Assembly: GCF_027920545.1 (NCBI RefSeq)
Contig: NZ_CP115859.1
Location: forward strand, 3,069,001 to 3,133,000
DNA length: 64,000 bases
Source: Chryseobacterium camelliae
Lineage (GTDB): Bacteria; Bacteroidota; Bacteroidia; Flavobacteriales; Weeksellaceae
Reading direction: 5' to 3'
In this document: piece after piece, positions 36,546 through 46,913 of the stretch
How the letters are laid out: every line of letters starts with the position of its first letter
How positions within the stretch are numbered: the first letter of the stretch is position 1
Notes under the pieces: model-generated
Told to the model about the DNA's origin: nothing
Databases searched by the model: none
What the model saw: only the letters and a program-made list of their open reading frames with translations
Translations under genes and position numbers: made by a program

Positions 36546-37814
36546 ATGAAAATAAAATCAATCAAACTTCCTTTTACAAAGAAGTCGGTACTTTTCGTGT
36601 GCTTCTTTGCCTGTATGTTCGTTTTTGCTTCTTTTACAAGAAAGGACAAGGAAAGAATAAGGGAATGGAAAAAAAGCTGGAAAAAAGAGAAAGGTGCCGA
36701 AATGGAGAGCCTTGCCAATCAAACCACGGATTTCTCACTGCTGAATCAGCTTTCGTATGCATATCCTGCACTTAAAACGTCACCTTCAAGAACGGGTGAA
36801 GATTTAAATTTAAATTCAGATCATAGTGCCGAAAGTAGCCTAAGTCCCGAAATCAATATTCCTGTAGAAGAAATTACTGAAACTATTGATAACAGTAATT
36901 ATTTTCCGGCTATTGAAAAAGAAGGAATAATCGGAGTTTTTTCGGAAACGGAACAAGATCGTGCGTCCGATAACTTTTTTACAATTAACCTTCCGAAAGT
37001 GGATGTTCAGGATTCCCGTGTATTTTTAACCTACGAGCTTTACGGATTGGCTTCTCATGAATCGGTTTCCCGATCGCTTAATCATCAGCTTTCTATCGGA
37101 GGCGAAATTATTATTCCGTCTGCCGTTTGGAGCGAGCAAAAGGAGGAGCTTAGTTCTTCAACTCTCAAAGAAGGTATCAATACCATACTGTTCACTTCTC
37201 CTTCTTCGGGAATAAAATACAAAGTGAGAAACTTAAAAATTGTTTTTGAAAAAAACAAAAAGAAAAATAGAGACTATCAGATCAGCTCGGTCCTTTCGGG
37301 GGACAACCTCTATGTAAAAGGAATAAGCAGAACCAGCAATGTCAGAATTAACAATTCAGATGTTTCATGGAATAATGGAGAGTTTGAAAAGGTTGTTAAA
37401 TTATCTGCGGAAGAGAAAGCATCAGGTCAATTTTCTTTGACTTATAATGGCAATACTGAATATTACAAAATCCCTGAAGACAAAAAATCGTTTAAAATAA
37501 TTGGAAATAGCATATACGATTATAAGAGCATTACCATTACAAAAGATCAGGAATTTGACATTCATTATGAAGATTTAAATCTTAAGGCTGAAAAAGATGC
37601 GGCAGAAGCAGCATCTATTGAAATCATCAAATTAAGAGAAAAGGATATTCCTGCTGTATCGGGAGGACTGAAAAATGTAACGTCCGCTAATTCAGCGTAC
37701 AGGTTTTCTGTTATAGCCGGAAAACTGGATAAAAAAGTTAAGATTACCATTCCCTATGACAAAAAAAAAATTAGGACTTTTTTCTCCAAAAGAGATCAAG
37801 GTTTTTTCATTTGA
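36546..37814 (+). CDS. N-terminal part of the giant RHS toxin, separated by a frameshift at A10
   Basis: A 422-codon frame with a signal-anchor-like segment (VLFVCFFACMFVFASF) and a jelly-roll-like domain. The last 17 codons after the A10 tract (from IRTFF on) are frame noise. Removing one A from 37761-37770 joins it to the next frame as IPYD-KKK-LGLF, giving one protein of about 3445 residues. The next frame has no secretion signal of its own, which supports their unity. Either the gene is off here, or slippage or an assembly error accounts for the break. Confidence 0.8.
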   Translation: MKIKSIKLPFTKKSVLFVCFFACMFVFASFTRKDKERIREWKKSWKKEKGAEMESLANQTTDFSLLNQLSYAYPALKTSPSRTGEDLNLNSDHSAESSLSPEINIPVEEITETIDNSNYFPAIEKEGIIGVFSETEQDRASDNFFTINLPKVDVQDSRVFLTYELYGLASHESVSRSLNHQLSIGGEIIIPSAVWSEQKEELSSSTLKEGINTILFTSPSSGIKYKVRNLKIVFEKNKKKNRDYQISSVLSGDNLYVKGISRTSNVRINNSDVSWNNGEFEKVVKLSAEEKASGQFSLTYNGNTEYYKIPEDKKSFKIIGNSIYDYKSITITKDQEFDIHYEDLNLKAEKDAAEAASIEIIKLREKDIPAVSGGLKNVTSANSAYRFSVIAGKLDKKVKITIPYDKKKIRTFFSKRDQGFFI

Positions 37815-40800
37815 TTACAGTAGAAAACAATGGAAGTCTGTAGAATCAACAGTAAATCAAGAGAACAAAACGGTTACTTTTGAAGGCGATGGTGACGGGG
37901 ATTATATTAATGGTGTGATTTCAGTTCCTGAATCTCCACAGCTTAATTCATTTACGCCTACGACCATCAGTGGATTAAAAGCAGCAAATCCTGTTGGAGC
38001 TCCCTTGATGCAGCCTCCTACTGCAAATCAGTCGGGTGATGCTAATGTCAACTATCCTTTAACATTGCCGGCAGGTGTTTCCGGAATGCAGCCTTCATTG
38101 TCTGTTGCCTATAATAGTGGAGCAACAGGTGGCTGGATGGGAGAAGGCTGGAATATTTCCGGATTATCCTCCATATCTGTGGATATGAGATGGGGAACTC
38201 CGAGCTTTGCTGCCGGACAGGAAACCGAGCTGTATTCAATGGATGGCGAGATGTTGGTGTACCCGGAAGGCTACCTGCCTCACCGTCACAATAAAGTTAA
38301 TCCCGACGGAACATTTGATACGGCACGTCAGACAAGAAACGGATCGGGTTCCAAAACCTTTTACTTAAGAAAGGATCATGATTTTACTAAAATTGAGAGG
38401 TTCGGAACTGATCCGACAAATTATAGATGGGTGGTTACTTCTACCAACGGTACCAAATCGTATTTCGGAGGTGATGAATCGACATTAAGTACCAATGCCG
38501 TACTAAAAAATTACTACGGAAATATTATTCAATGGGGAATCTGGAAAGTTGAAGATGTTCATGGCAATAATATTATTTACGAATATAAAAATCAGGAGCT
38601 CAACGGTTTTACGGGAGACGATCAAAATCTAAATAATGGATGGATATTTCATATTGATTCCATTTATTATACGGGAAGGAACGGGCAAAAAGGACCATAT
38701 GTAGTATCGTTTGTCAATGATACTCCAAGACCCGATAAACGGATTGATGCGAAAGGAATCCTTAAAAAGATAGAGCCTTATTTACTGACGAAAATTAAGG
38801 TTGATTACAAGGATCCGAGTAACCAACTGAAAAACATACGGTCTTATCATTTTTCATACAATGCGGGAATGTTTCAGAAAAGCGTGATGTATAATATGAA
38901 ACTGCAATTACCCGGTGATGATGGTATCGGCGATGCATTCAATTATGGTTTCCAATACCATGACAGTACCGGTTTTGGACCGGCTACGGAAGTAATAACC
39001 CCCGGAACGGACGCTTTTTCTGACGTAGTAAGTTCTATAACAACTCCTTCAAAAGTAAGCGCGGACAATAATTTTGAATGGGGCTGGTCACTAAGAGCAG
39101 GCGGAGGACTTGCCCTGTTCAGACCACAGACCGGCGGGGTAAAGAATTTTATGTTATCGTTTTTCGGCGGTGCTTCATATCCCCGAATGAAGAGAGGTCA
39201 GGAATTGGTTGATTTCAATGGGGATGGTATTGCCGATATCTTGTACCGCCAGAGAAATGCGGGCAATGCGATAAAATTTATTCCGGGAGGTCTTAATAGC
39301 AATGGACAGCTGGACTTCAGCAATTCGACCTATCAAACCGTAGGGAATCTTAACAGTAATTTTACGCATTCAAAGGGAACTACATGGAACCTGGGTGGAA
39401 GCGTTGTATTTAATTGGTTTAAGATAGGGTTTGATTTTTCATATATCAATTCCGAGAGTGAAAATGAAACTCCGATTTATATGATGGATACGAATTCTGA
39501 CGGGCTGCCCGATGTTATTAAAGATGATAAGGTCTGGTTTAACCGAAAGAACGGGAATACCCAGGAGATGGTGACGACCAGTGACCTTACAGAAAACATG
39601 GTCATTACCGGTAGTGATCCACAACCCTACACCGAACCGGAAGAACCCGAAGATGAGGATCCGGTGAAGCCAAAAAATGACGTAGTGAAGGTTTGGATTG
39701 CCCCAAAAAACGGATATATCGAAATATCTGATGAAATAGCAATGGACACAGGCCAGGATGCTGCTGCCAAAGCAGTTTATTCAATTGAGGTCAAAGACCC
39801 TGATGTTGCTTCAAAAAATTGCCGTTTATTTCTGACTGAGCTCAATAGTACAGCCTATCAAAATATCTCCATCACGCATTACAATCCTGCGGTACCACTT
39901 GGAGCTACAAATTCATCAAGAATTTACGTGAAGTCCGGAGAGAAGGTATATTTCAGGTTGCATAGAAGAGCGGGTAGCAATTATATTGTAAATACTAACC
40001 CTGTTGTTCGATATACCGACAACGCAGGAAATGTTTTTCCGGATAATTCTGTTGAAGAGCAGGATGGTTATTTGCCGAATCAGACCGATTACGATCAGAA
40101 TTTCTTGTTGAACAATCTTACGAAATCATTTAAATTTACGGAACCTGCCAACATCCATATTACGATTCCCGGATTTAGTATTTCATCACTTTCTGACAGG
40201 GTTAAATATTCTATTGTCCTCATTAAAGAAGATGCCAGTGTGGCCCAGAATCAGCAGACGACCATCAATGTTATTTACGAGGAAACTGTTGCTCCGAATT
40301 CCGGTCAGCCTGTAGCGGTTTCCCCTGTTGATCTTAATTATTCTGTTCCTGCATTGAGTAATCCTAATGAAGCATGGCATTTAAAGTTTTTAGTGCAAAC
40401 AGATTCCCATATCAATAAAGAAATTGAGTGGAATGATATTGTGGTTGAAGGATATCCTACTGCCTCATATAAACATTATGCAGTTGCCGAGTATCCATCG
40501 TATCATATCAGGGACCTGAAGAATAAGTTTGATATTTCAACTTTGAATAATATACCTGCGGGAAATGATGAGTTTTCTATTTCGATCAATAAGAATTTTA
40601 GCTTTACTCCTTCTGTTTCCGGAAGATTCATGTATGTGGTCAAGAAAAAGGGTGTTTTTCTTGACAAAAGAATTGTAGAAATAATGAATGGTAGTTTAAA
40701 TGAATATACCATTGACTATAATCTGATTTCGGGTACCGATCCAATACCTTTCTATACAGGTGATCCGACGTCAAGCATTATTACTGATGAGGAGAAACTT

Positions 40801-43800
40801 AATATTCTGATCTTTTGTGATACCAATAAAGACAGGCTTGCTTATGAGGCTTTAAAATTGCAGCTGAGCAATAATATCTTTACCATTTACAATCAGTCGG
40901 GCAGTTCTGTGTTAAATCATACCATCGAAACTTCGATCAACACAGGGGAATACAACGGGGTAACGGCTGTTTACCACAACTGGGGACAATTCCTATATAA
41001 CGAGGCCAGGGATATTGTTCCCGGAAGTTCAAATCAGCAGCCTCCTTTGATTCCTAATTGTGAAGTCCATGGAGACCAGAACTGTATTTCTGTTCCAACA
41101 GCGCCAAGTACAAGCACAAGCCCGGCCTATACGCTGAATCCAAATACCCCGAAAGACCAGTATGGAGCACTGATCAATGATGCCACCCTTGAAAATCCTT
41201 TTCAGTTTAATCTGGATTTTCCTAACTGTGCAAGTATTACCGATCCTCAGTTGTATGGTGAATGTATTGGTGATCAGCTTGCCAATGATTTTCAGAACAA
41301 TTATGCCAATAACCAGTTATTTGGTGCGGCATCACCATTTACTCCGCTGAATCCATCTAAGACAAGAGATATTCGTGAGCACAAATGGATCAATCAGCTA
41401 TTTAAGGAACAATATTCTATGCGGGGTCGCTTTAGAGATGATGAAACGCCTACCTCACCATTTGTCAATAATGATACAGATTCGGATGATGTTGAAGTAG
41501 CCAACAATCCCAATACGAGGATGTTTGCGATTTCCAAAAAACAAAAAAGTAAATCAAAAACAAAAAATGCAGGAATTGGTTTCGGCCTTAATTTCACGAA
41601 CTCAACCTCAGAGCTCAGAAGTTTTGGAAACATCCAAACGCAGGACTTTTTTGATGTGAATGGGGATAATTATCCGGATATACTCTACGGTGGACAATCA
41701 CAGCAGACCGGTATTTTAGGAGGTTTGAGGAATGCACAAGCCGGTATTGAGGGCGGATACAAGGTGATTACAAAAACAGAGGATTTTATGAATTCCAAAT
41801 CACTGGCGTTTGGTCCATCCGGGAGCAAATCTGTGGGTAGATTCAGCCCTGTAATCGGAGATACTTCTGTTTCGTGGTCGATGAGTGTGGGGTTTTCAGA
41901 TTATCCGAACTCATATAATAAAACAAAAGAGTTATGGGTAGACATTAATGGCGATGGTCTACAGGATAAAATTGAAGGAACTAACTATAAGCTTAATTTT
42001 GGAACAGGGCTAGTAAACGGAAGTATTCCTGGATCGACAGGATATTTCGCGGGATTTGATGAGCCTGTGTCTAAACCTGTTGCTTCTTCATCTTTTGGAA
42101 TAGGCGGAGGTATTAATGGAGTGATTGACGCAGTATCAGGAGTTGAATTGGGTATTGCTGTTTCAGGGGGTGTTGGAGGAGGAAATTCTACCGCAACAGC
42201 TAAAAATTCTTTCCTGGATATCAACGGCGACGGTTTGGTAGACATTGTTCAGGTCGATGAAAATACCGGACAGACAAATGTAAGATACAATCTGGGCAAT
42301 CGATTTGGCAATACGTTTGGAATTAATGTAAGTCTTGCAGAAGAATCAAAAACACACAGCGGTTATGCCAACTTAAACGGAGGGTATTATATCAATATAC
42401 CGGCTATTACCATTTGGGGAATTACTCTTTTATACCTGAAACCTTTTGGGGCTGACCTTACGGCCAATGTTGGGCTTTCTGTGTCTGAAATGAATAAGGG
42501 TGTAAGAGATGTAAATGGGGATGGGTTTCCCGATATTCTGGTCAATAACAGTGGTGGATTAAAAGTGCATTATTCTGCAAACGGCAAAGCGAATAAACTT
42601 AAAAAAGTATATTATTCAGAATCGCATGGTAGTGCTCCTGAATTGCACCTGGGTGATGCATTTAGTATCGATTATGGCTACTCCAGACCGTCTTATAATG
42701 ATCCGAATGCCAAACTGGTCATGACAGAGGTTAAGATACCCAATCCTGATGCTTTTTCAGGAACCTATACTAGCAGTACATACAATAAGGATATCATCAC
42801 ACGATATGAGTATGAAAACTCCAGGTACGACAGAAGGGAGCGTGAAAAATATGGCTTTGAGAAGGTGAAGACCTATGAAATGTCCAGTAGTTCTGCCATC
42901 TACCGTACTACGGTACAAACGTTCTATAATCAGAACTATTTCGTTCGCGGCTTACTAAAATCGGTTGAATCATACGGAGGAACGGGAACATCAAACCCCT
43001 TGTCTGCTACCTATAACAATTATAAACTGTATAATTTTAATGCCACTTACACTGAACTCCAGGAAGTTCCGGCGGGTCAGTTTGAAACCTATGATGTGGG
43101 AGGTACAGAAGGTAAAAAAATGGGCCGTGTATTATTGTCAAATACAACCAAAAAAAGTTTTGAAAACGGAAACTCGATATCGACATTAAGTGAGCTATCC
43201 TATAATGCCAAGGGGCAATTGATCAAATATCAGTACACCAGTCCGTCGACAAGCTATAACTCTGTGATCACTTATCATGCACTTCTCAATAATAATATAC
43301 TGAATGTTCCGAGATTGATTACGGTCTATCCGGGAACAGGAAATACCAATCCACTGCGTAAACGGGCCACAGATATTACCGATTTTAATACCGGCGATAT
43401 TTCTAAGGTTAAAGTATGGGTGAATGCAAATGAAACTGCTGAAACGGATCTTACCTATGATCCTTTCGGGAATATCAAAACCGTTAAGTATCCACCGAAT
43501 GAGAATAATGAAAGGTATGAGCTTGAATATATTTATGACCCGATGGGTAAATATGTGATTCAGGTGAAGGACCCGATCTTTAATCTGTCTTCCTATGCAA
43601 CCTATGATCCTCTGTTAGACACCGTCTTGGAAGCCACCGACCATACGGGCAATAAAATGAGCTATACCTACGATAAGTATGGCAGACCTCTTACTGTAAT
43701 CAGTCCTAATGACTGGTCGGCTCAGGCTATTACCATTAGCTATGATTACTTTAATTCGCCAATAACCCTTAGTAATGGCGCTACCAGATATCTTTTCACG

Positions 43801-46800
43801 GCAAAAACAACGCATTATGATCCTTATCATCCTGGGAATAATATTGAAACCATTTCTTTTGCGGATGTGACGGGTGAAGTGATTCAGGTGAAAAAAGATA
43901 TCGAGATCGATAACCAGGAAAAAATGTCGGTTTCAGGAAGGGTGTTGAAGGACAATTTAGGAAGGGCGGTTTGGCAGTATCACCCTATTTCTGAAAATAA
44001 AGATTACACCACGAATAATAAACTGACCTTAACCTTAGCTACAGAGCTCACTACAGCCAGCTATGATTATAAGGACAGGGTGGTTACTTCAACCGATGAA
44101 CTTGGACATTCTGTTGACAATAAGTTTTACATATTTAACAGCCGGTTTGTAACAGAAACTACCCAGGCGCAAAATGCTTCAGCTCAGATCAGGACAGAAG
44201 TTTATGCCAATGCTGAAGGAAAAACGGTAGAAACCATCAACTACCTTTCGTCAGGTCAGACTTTAAATACGATCTACGGGTACAACAATGTTGGAGAGCT
44301 TATGCAGGTAGTTGATCCTGAAGGTTTGGAAACCAGTTTTGAATATGATATGGGCGGAAGAAGATTAAGACAGCTGCATCCTGACCGTGGCGAAACCAGG
44401 TATACTTATAGTAAAGCAGGGCAGCTTACGGAACTGATCAACAACAACCTGAATAACAGCGGGGGTATTCCTATTCATTATGGGTATTTATATAATCGTT
44501 TGATGGATATTGAGCTTCCGGATATTCCGACAGGTCAAAATCCTGCAAATGTAAACTACACCTATGGTACCTCCGGAAATAACGCTGGAAGAATTATTTC
44601 AAAACAGGACGGTACAGGATTGGCCTATTATGAATATGGTAAAATGGGTGAAGTCATTAATGAATACCGTGTGATCTATGGTTTTTACATGCCGACATTG
44701 GCCTTTAACACCGGTTATCAATACGATAACTGGAACAGGATTCGCACCATTACCTATCCGGATGATGAAGTTGTGAATTACCAGTATAATTTAGGCGGAA
44801 ACCTGAAAAAAATAATCAATGATGCAGGATATGAATATGTAAACTCTATTAATTATGACAAATATGAGCAGCGTACCAATATGGTTTTCGGCAATAACAC
44901 TTATTCCGGCTTTACTTATGAACAGGGAAAAAGAAGACTACAAAATCATGAATTACATGATGCTGCCGGTACAATGCTGCTTAATGGTACTTACTCTTAC
45001 GATTTTGCCGATAATATCACAAAAATTGAGAATATAGGCCAGACGACAGATCCCGGCTTTGGAGGAGATTATACATTCAATTATGAGTATGATACCCTTA
45101 ACAGGCTCCTCAGATCTTCCGGAAATGCATTTCCTAATATAAGAGAAGGGCAGCCGCCTGCTCCGGTTGTAACCAATATTAGCTCTATGTTTAATACAGA
45201 GCTGTCTTATAACATGAGCAGTGGTATAGATACCAAAATACAGCATCATGAGCTGGATGGGGTAGTCAATACGAATAATACCTATAATAATCAGTATTAC
45301 TATCTTCCCGGTACCCATATGGTTGACAGGGTTGAAGATAGTAGTCTCGGAACCTTCGATTCTTTCACATACGATGGTAACGGAAATGTAGTCAGACAGA
45401 TTTCAAACCAGACGGGAACCACTGATTTTTACTGGGATGAGCAGGATCGACTGAGAGCTGTTTATGCACCGGACATAAGCTCTTACCAATATTATGTTTA
45501 CGACGATAAGGGAGAGCGTACCATTAAAGCAAATGTGCAGGGGGATACAGAACTGTACCAGAATGGTGAAATGGTGAATAACGGTTTAACTTTTAATGAC
45601 TTTAAAGTTTATCCTAATCCTTATGTGGTGTATAATTCAAATGGCGTGCTTACCAAGCATTATTTTGCAGGTGACCAACGAATTGCAAGCAGATTAACAG
45701 ATGTTGGTCCTATTTTTAACAGCAGACCGGCTCCCTCTGCAAATAAAGAAAAAGGCACCGATCCTCAATCAGCTGCTGAAAATGATTTCAAAAACTATTT
45801 GTCTAAAGCAGGATATAATAGTAGAGAAATAGAAAAAGAACTTACTGTAAATACACTAAGCACAGATGGAGTTTACTATCTTCACGGAGATCATTTAGGA
45901 AGTGCTACTTATGTTACGAACGAAGTTGGAGAAGCTACCCAATTTTTCCTAAATTTACCATTCGGGGAAACGATGGTAGAACAGCAGGAACCAACAGCCT
46001 ATGTTAACCCCTATAAGTTTAATGCCAAAGAATTAGACAGCGAAACCGGTCTTTATTATTATGGAGCCAGATATTATAACCCAAGAATAAGTATTTGGTA
46101 TGGTGTGGATCCACTTGCAGTGTACAATCCTGTAATGGAAGATGAATTCTACGGAGATGGCCAACATAATGGTGGAGTTTATTATTGGGGGAATCTTAAT
46201 CCGTATATTTATTGCTACCAGAATCCTATTATATACGTGGATCCGAATGGGAAGCAGACTTTTGGACAACAAGTTAAAATTGCTTTAAAAAATCCTTCTA
46301 AAATTGGAATGATGGATAGAGCTGGAAATACTTTAGCAGATAGGGCTGGAGAGTTTTCGAGAAGAGGAGCACTCCCATCGTCACCTTTTGCTGTTCTGGA
46401 TCGAAATGGTCCTGTTACTTCAGATCCAGATAGAGGAGGAGAAAGAGGTGCGTTCAGACATGCTACATGGATGGCTTTTGTGGCTTCTGAATATGGTTCT
46501 AAAAATGCAAAATGGGTCGGGGATCTCCATGAAAGTAAATCTACAGACACCAGTCAGACCAATAATCTTGTAGGAATAATGGCTGCAGATACTGTTGCGG
46601 ATGAACTTAATAATGAAATAGGCAGGAACTTTGGTGAAAAAAATAAAGGTAAGGGATCACGTGATATTGCATTAGGGATTTTAGAGATTTATCATACTGA
46701 GGGATTATATCAAGTAGAAAAAGGTAATGGGGAAAATAAATTTAATGTGGTTAGAAAAAAACTAAATGATACCAAATATAATGATCTTAAAAAAAGGTTC

Positions 46801-46884
46801 CAAGGTTTATCAAATGATGGAGTGACTCCAAGAGATAAAGAGAAAAACAGTCCTTTGTCAAGACCAACAAGATCTAAGTTATAA
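37756..46884 (+). CDS. SpvB/FG-GAP/RHS-repeat polymorphic toxin (main part)
   Basis: A 3042-codon frame. Order of parts: end of the jelly-roll domain; an SpvB/TcdB-type N-terminal domain (about residues 70-400, NYPLTLPAGVSGMQPSLSVAYNSG split over strands); FG-GAP/VCBS repeats with DxNxDGxxD calcium loops (such as DFNGDGIADI, DTNSDGLPDV, DVNGDGFPDI); YD-repeat shell (about 1880-2650); RHS core with GDHLGSATYV and the terminal DPNGK cleavage-type signature near 2830. The last 208 residues are a toxin tip with RHATW (H2902), HE at 2925-2926 and NN at 2936-2937, resembling DUF6973-type domains. The shell would enclose the tip for delivery. Confidence 0.9.
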   Translation: MTKKKLGLFSPKEIKVFSFDYSRKQWKSVESTVNQENKTVTFEGDGDGDYINGVISVPESPQLNSFTPTTISGLKAANPVGAPLMQPPTANQSGDANVNYPLTLPAGVSGMQPSLSVAYNSGATGGWMGEGWNISGLSSISVDMRWGTPSFAAGQETELYSMDGEMLVYPEGYLPHRHNKVNPDGTFDTARQTRNGSGSKTFYLRKDHDFTKIERFGTDPTNYRWVVTSTNGTKSYFGGDESTLSTNAVLKNYYGNIIQWGIWKVEDVHGNNIIYEYKNQELNGFTGDDQNLNNGWIFHIDSIYYTGRNGQKGPYVVSFVNDTPRPDKRIDAKGILKKIEPYLLTKIKVDYKDPSNQLKNIRSYHFSYNAGMFQKSVMYNMKLQLPGDDGIGDAFNYGFQYHDSTGFGPATEVITPGTDAFSDVVSSITTPSKVSADNNFEWGWSLRAGGGLALFRPQTGGVKNFMLSFFGGASYPRMKRGQELVDFNGDGIADILYRQRNAGNAIKFIPGGLNSNGQLDFSNSTYQTVGNLNSNFTHSKGTTWNLGGSVVFNWFKIGFDFSYINSESENETPIYMMDTNSDGLPDVIKDDKVWFNRKNGNTQEMVTTSDLTENMVITGSDPQPYTEPEEPEDEDPVKPKNDVVKVWIAPKNGYIEISDEIAMDTGQDAAAKAVYSIEVKDPDVASKNCRLFLTELNSTAYQNISITHYNPAVPLGATNSSRIYVKSGEKVYFRLHRRAGSNYIVNTNPVVRYTDNAGNVFPDNSVEEQDGYLPNQTDYDQNFLLNNLTKSFKFTEPANIHITIPGFSISSLSDRVKYSIVLIKEDASVAQNQQTTINVIYEETVAPNSGQPVAVSPVDLNYSVPALSNPNEAWHLKFLVQTDSHINKEIEWNDIVVEGYPTASYKHYAVAEYPSYHIRDLKNKFDISTLNNIPAGNDEFSISINKNFSFTPSVSGRFMYVVKKKGVFLDKRIVEIMNGSLNEYTIDYNLISGTDPIPFYTGDPTSSIITDEEKLNILIFCDTNKDRLAYEALKLQLSNNIFTIYNQSGSSVLNHTIETSINTGEYNGVTAVYHNWGQFLYNEARDIVPGSSNQQPPLIPNCEVHGDQNCISVPTAPSTSTSPAYTLNPNTPKDQYGALINDATLENPFQFNLDFPNCASITDPQLYGECIGDQLANDFQNNYANNQLFGAASPFTPLNPSKTRDIREHKWINQLFKEQYSMRGRFRDDETPTSPFVNNDTDSDDVEVANNPNTRMFAISKKQKSKSKTKNAGIGFGLNFTNSTSELRSFGNIQTQDFFDVNGDNYPDILYGGQSQQTGILGGLRNAQAGIEGGYKVITKTEDFMNSKSLAFGPSGSKSVGRFSPVIGDTSVSWSMSVGFSDYPNSYNKTKELWVDINGDGLQDKIEGTNYKLNFGTGLVNGSIPGSTGYFAGFDEPVSKPVASSSFGIGGGINGVIDAVSGVELGIAVSGGVGGGNSTATAKNSFLDINGDGLVDIVQVDENTGQTNVRYNLGNRFGNTFGINVSLAEESKTHSGYANLNGGYYINIPAITIWGITLLYLKPFGADLTANVGLSVSEMNKGVRDVNGDGFPDILVNNSGGLKVHYSANGKANKLKKVYYSESHGSAPELHLGDAFSIDYGYSRPSYNDPNAKLVMTEVKIPNPDAFSGTYTSSTYNKDIITRYEYENSRYDRREREKYGFEKVKTYEMSSSSAIYRTTVQTFYNQNYFVRGLLKSVESYGGTGTSNPLSATYNNYKLYNFNATYTELQEVPAGQFETYDVGGTEGKKMGRVLLSNTTKKSFENGNSISTLSELSYNAKGQLIKYQYTSPSTSYNSVITYHALLNNNILNVPRLITVYPGTGNTNPLRKRATDITDFNTGDISKVKVWVNANETAETDLTYDPFGNIKTVKYPPNENNERYELEYIYDPMGKYVIQVKDPIFNLSSYATYDPLLDTVLEATDHTGNKMSYTYDKYGRPLTVISPNDWSAQAITISYDYFNSPITLSNGATRYLFTAKTTHYDPYHPGNNIETISFADVTGEVIQVKKDIEIDNQEKMSVSGRVLKDNLGRAVWQYHPISENKDYTTNNKLTLTLATELTTASYDYKDRVVTSTDELGHSVDNKFYIFNSRFVTETTQAQNASAQIRTEVYANAEGKTVETINYLSSGQTLNTIYGYNNVGELMQVVDPEGLETSFEYDMGGRRLRQLHPDRGETRYTYSKAGQLTELINNNLNNSGGIPIHYGYLYNRLMDIELPDIPTGQNPANVNYTYGTSGNNAGRIISKQDGTGLAYYEYGKMGEVINEYRVIYGFYMPTLAFNTGYQYDNWNRIRTITYPDDEVVNYQYNLGGNLKKIINDAGYEYVNSINYDKYEQRTNMVFGNNTYSGFTYEQGKRRLQNHELHDAAGTMLLNGTYSYDFADNITKIENIGQTTDPGFGGDYTFNYEYDTLNRLLRSSGNAFPNIREGQPPAPVVTNISSMFNTELSYNMSSGIDTKIQHHELDGVVNTNNTYNNQYYYLPGTHMVDRVEDSSLGTFDSFTYDGNGNVVRQISNQTGTTDFYWDEQDRLRAVYAPDISSYQYYVYDDKGERTIKANVQGDTELYQNGEMVNNGLTFNDFKVYPNPYVVYNSNGVLTKHYFAGDQRIASRLTDVGPIFNSRPAPSANKEKGTDPQSAAENDFKNYLSKAGYNSREIEKELTVNTLSTDGVYYLHGDHLGSATYVTNEVGEATQFFLNLPFGETMVEQQEPTAYVNPYKFNAKELDSETGLYYYGARYYNPRISIWYGVDPLAVYNPVMEDEFYGDGQHNGGVYYWGNLNPYIYCYQNPIIYVDPNGKQTFGQQVKIALKNPSKIGMMDRAGNTLADRAGEFSRRGALPSSPFAVLDRNGPVTSDPDRGGERGAFRHATWMAFVASEYGSKNAKWVGDLHESKSTDTSQTNNLVGIMAADTVADELNNEIGRNFGEKNKGKGSRDIALGILEIYHTEGLYQVEKGNGENKFNVVRKKLNDTKYNDLKKRFQGLSNDGVTPRDKEKNSPLSRPTRSKL
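37761..37770 (+). other. A10 slippery tract at the frame junction of the toxin gene
   Basis: Ten A residues between GAC and TTAGG. The upstream frame reads AAA AAA AAA ATT; dropping one A continues into TTA GGA CTT of the main frame. It is the only homopolymer this long in the gene start region. Confidence 0.8.
45899..46257 (+). repeat. RHS-core direct repeat, copy in the full-length toxin gene
   Basis: About 360 bases coding for GSATYVTNE through DPNGK. It is closely similar at DNA level to 47480-47838. The two direct repeats bracket the first toxin tip and the immunity candidate. Confidence 0.85.
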
Positions 46885-46913
46885 ATTAAAATTTGTGAAG
46901 TAAGCTTAATTAT

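Noticed and set aside
46215..46550. 111-codon minus-strand frame within the toxin tip
   Set aside because: Could have been an antisense immunity gene, but it has no start signal and shadows a well-supported toxin domain.
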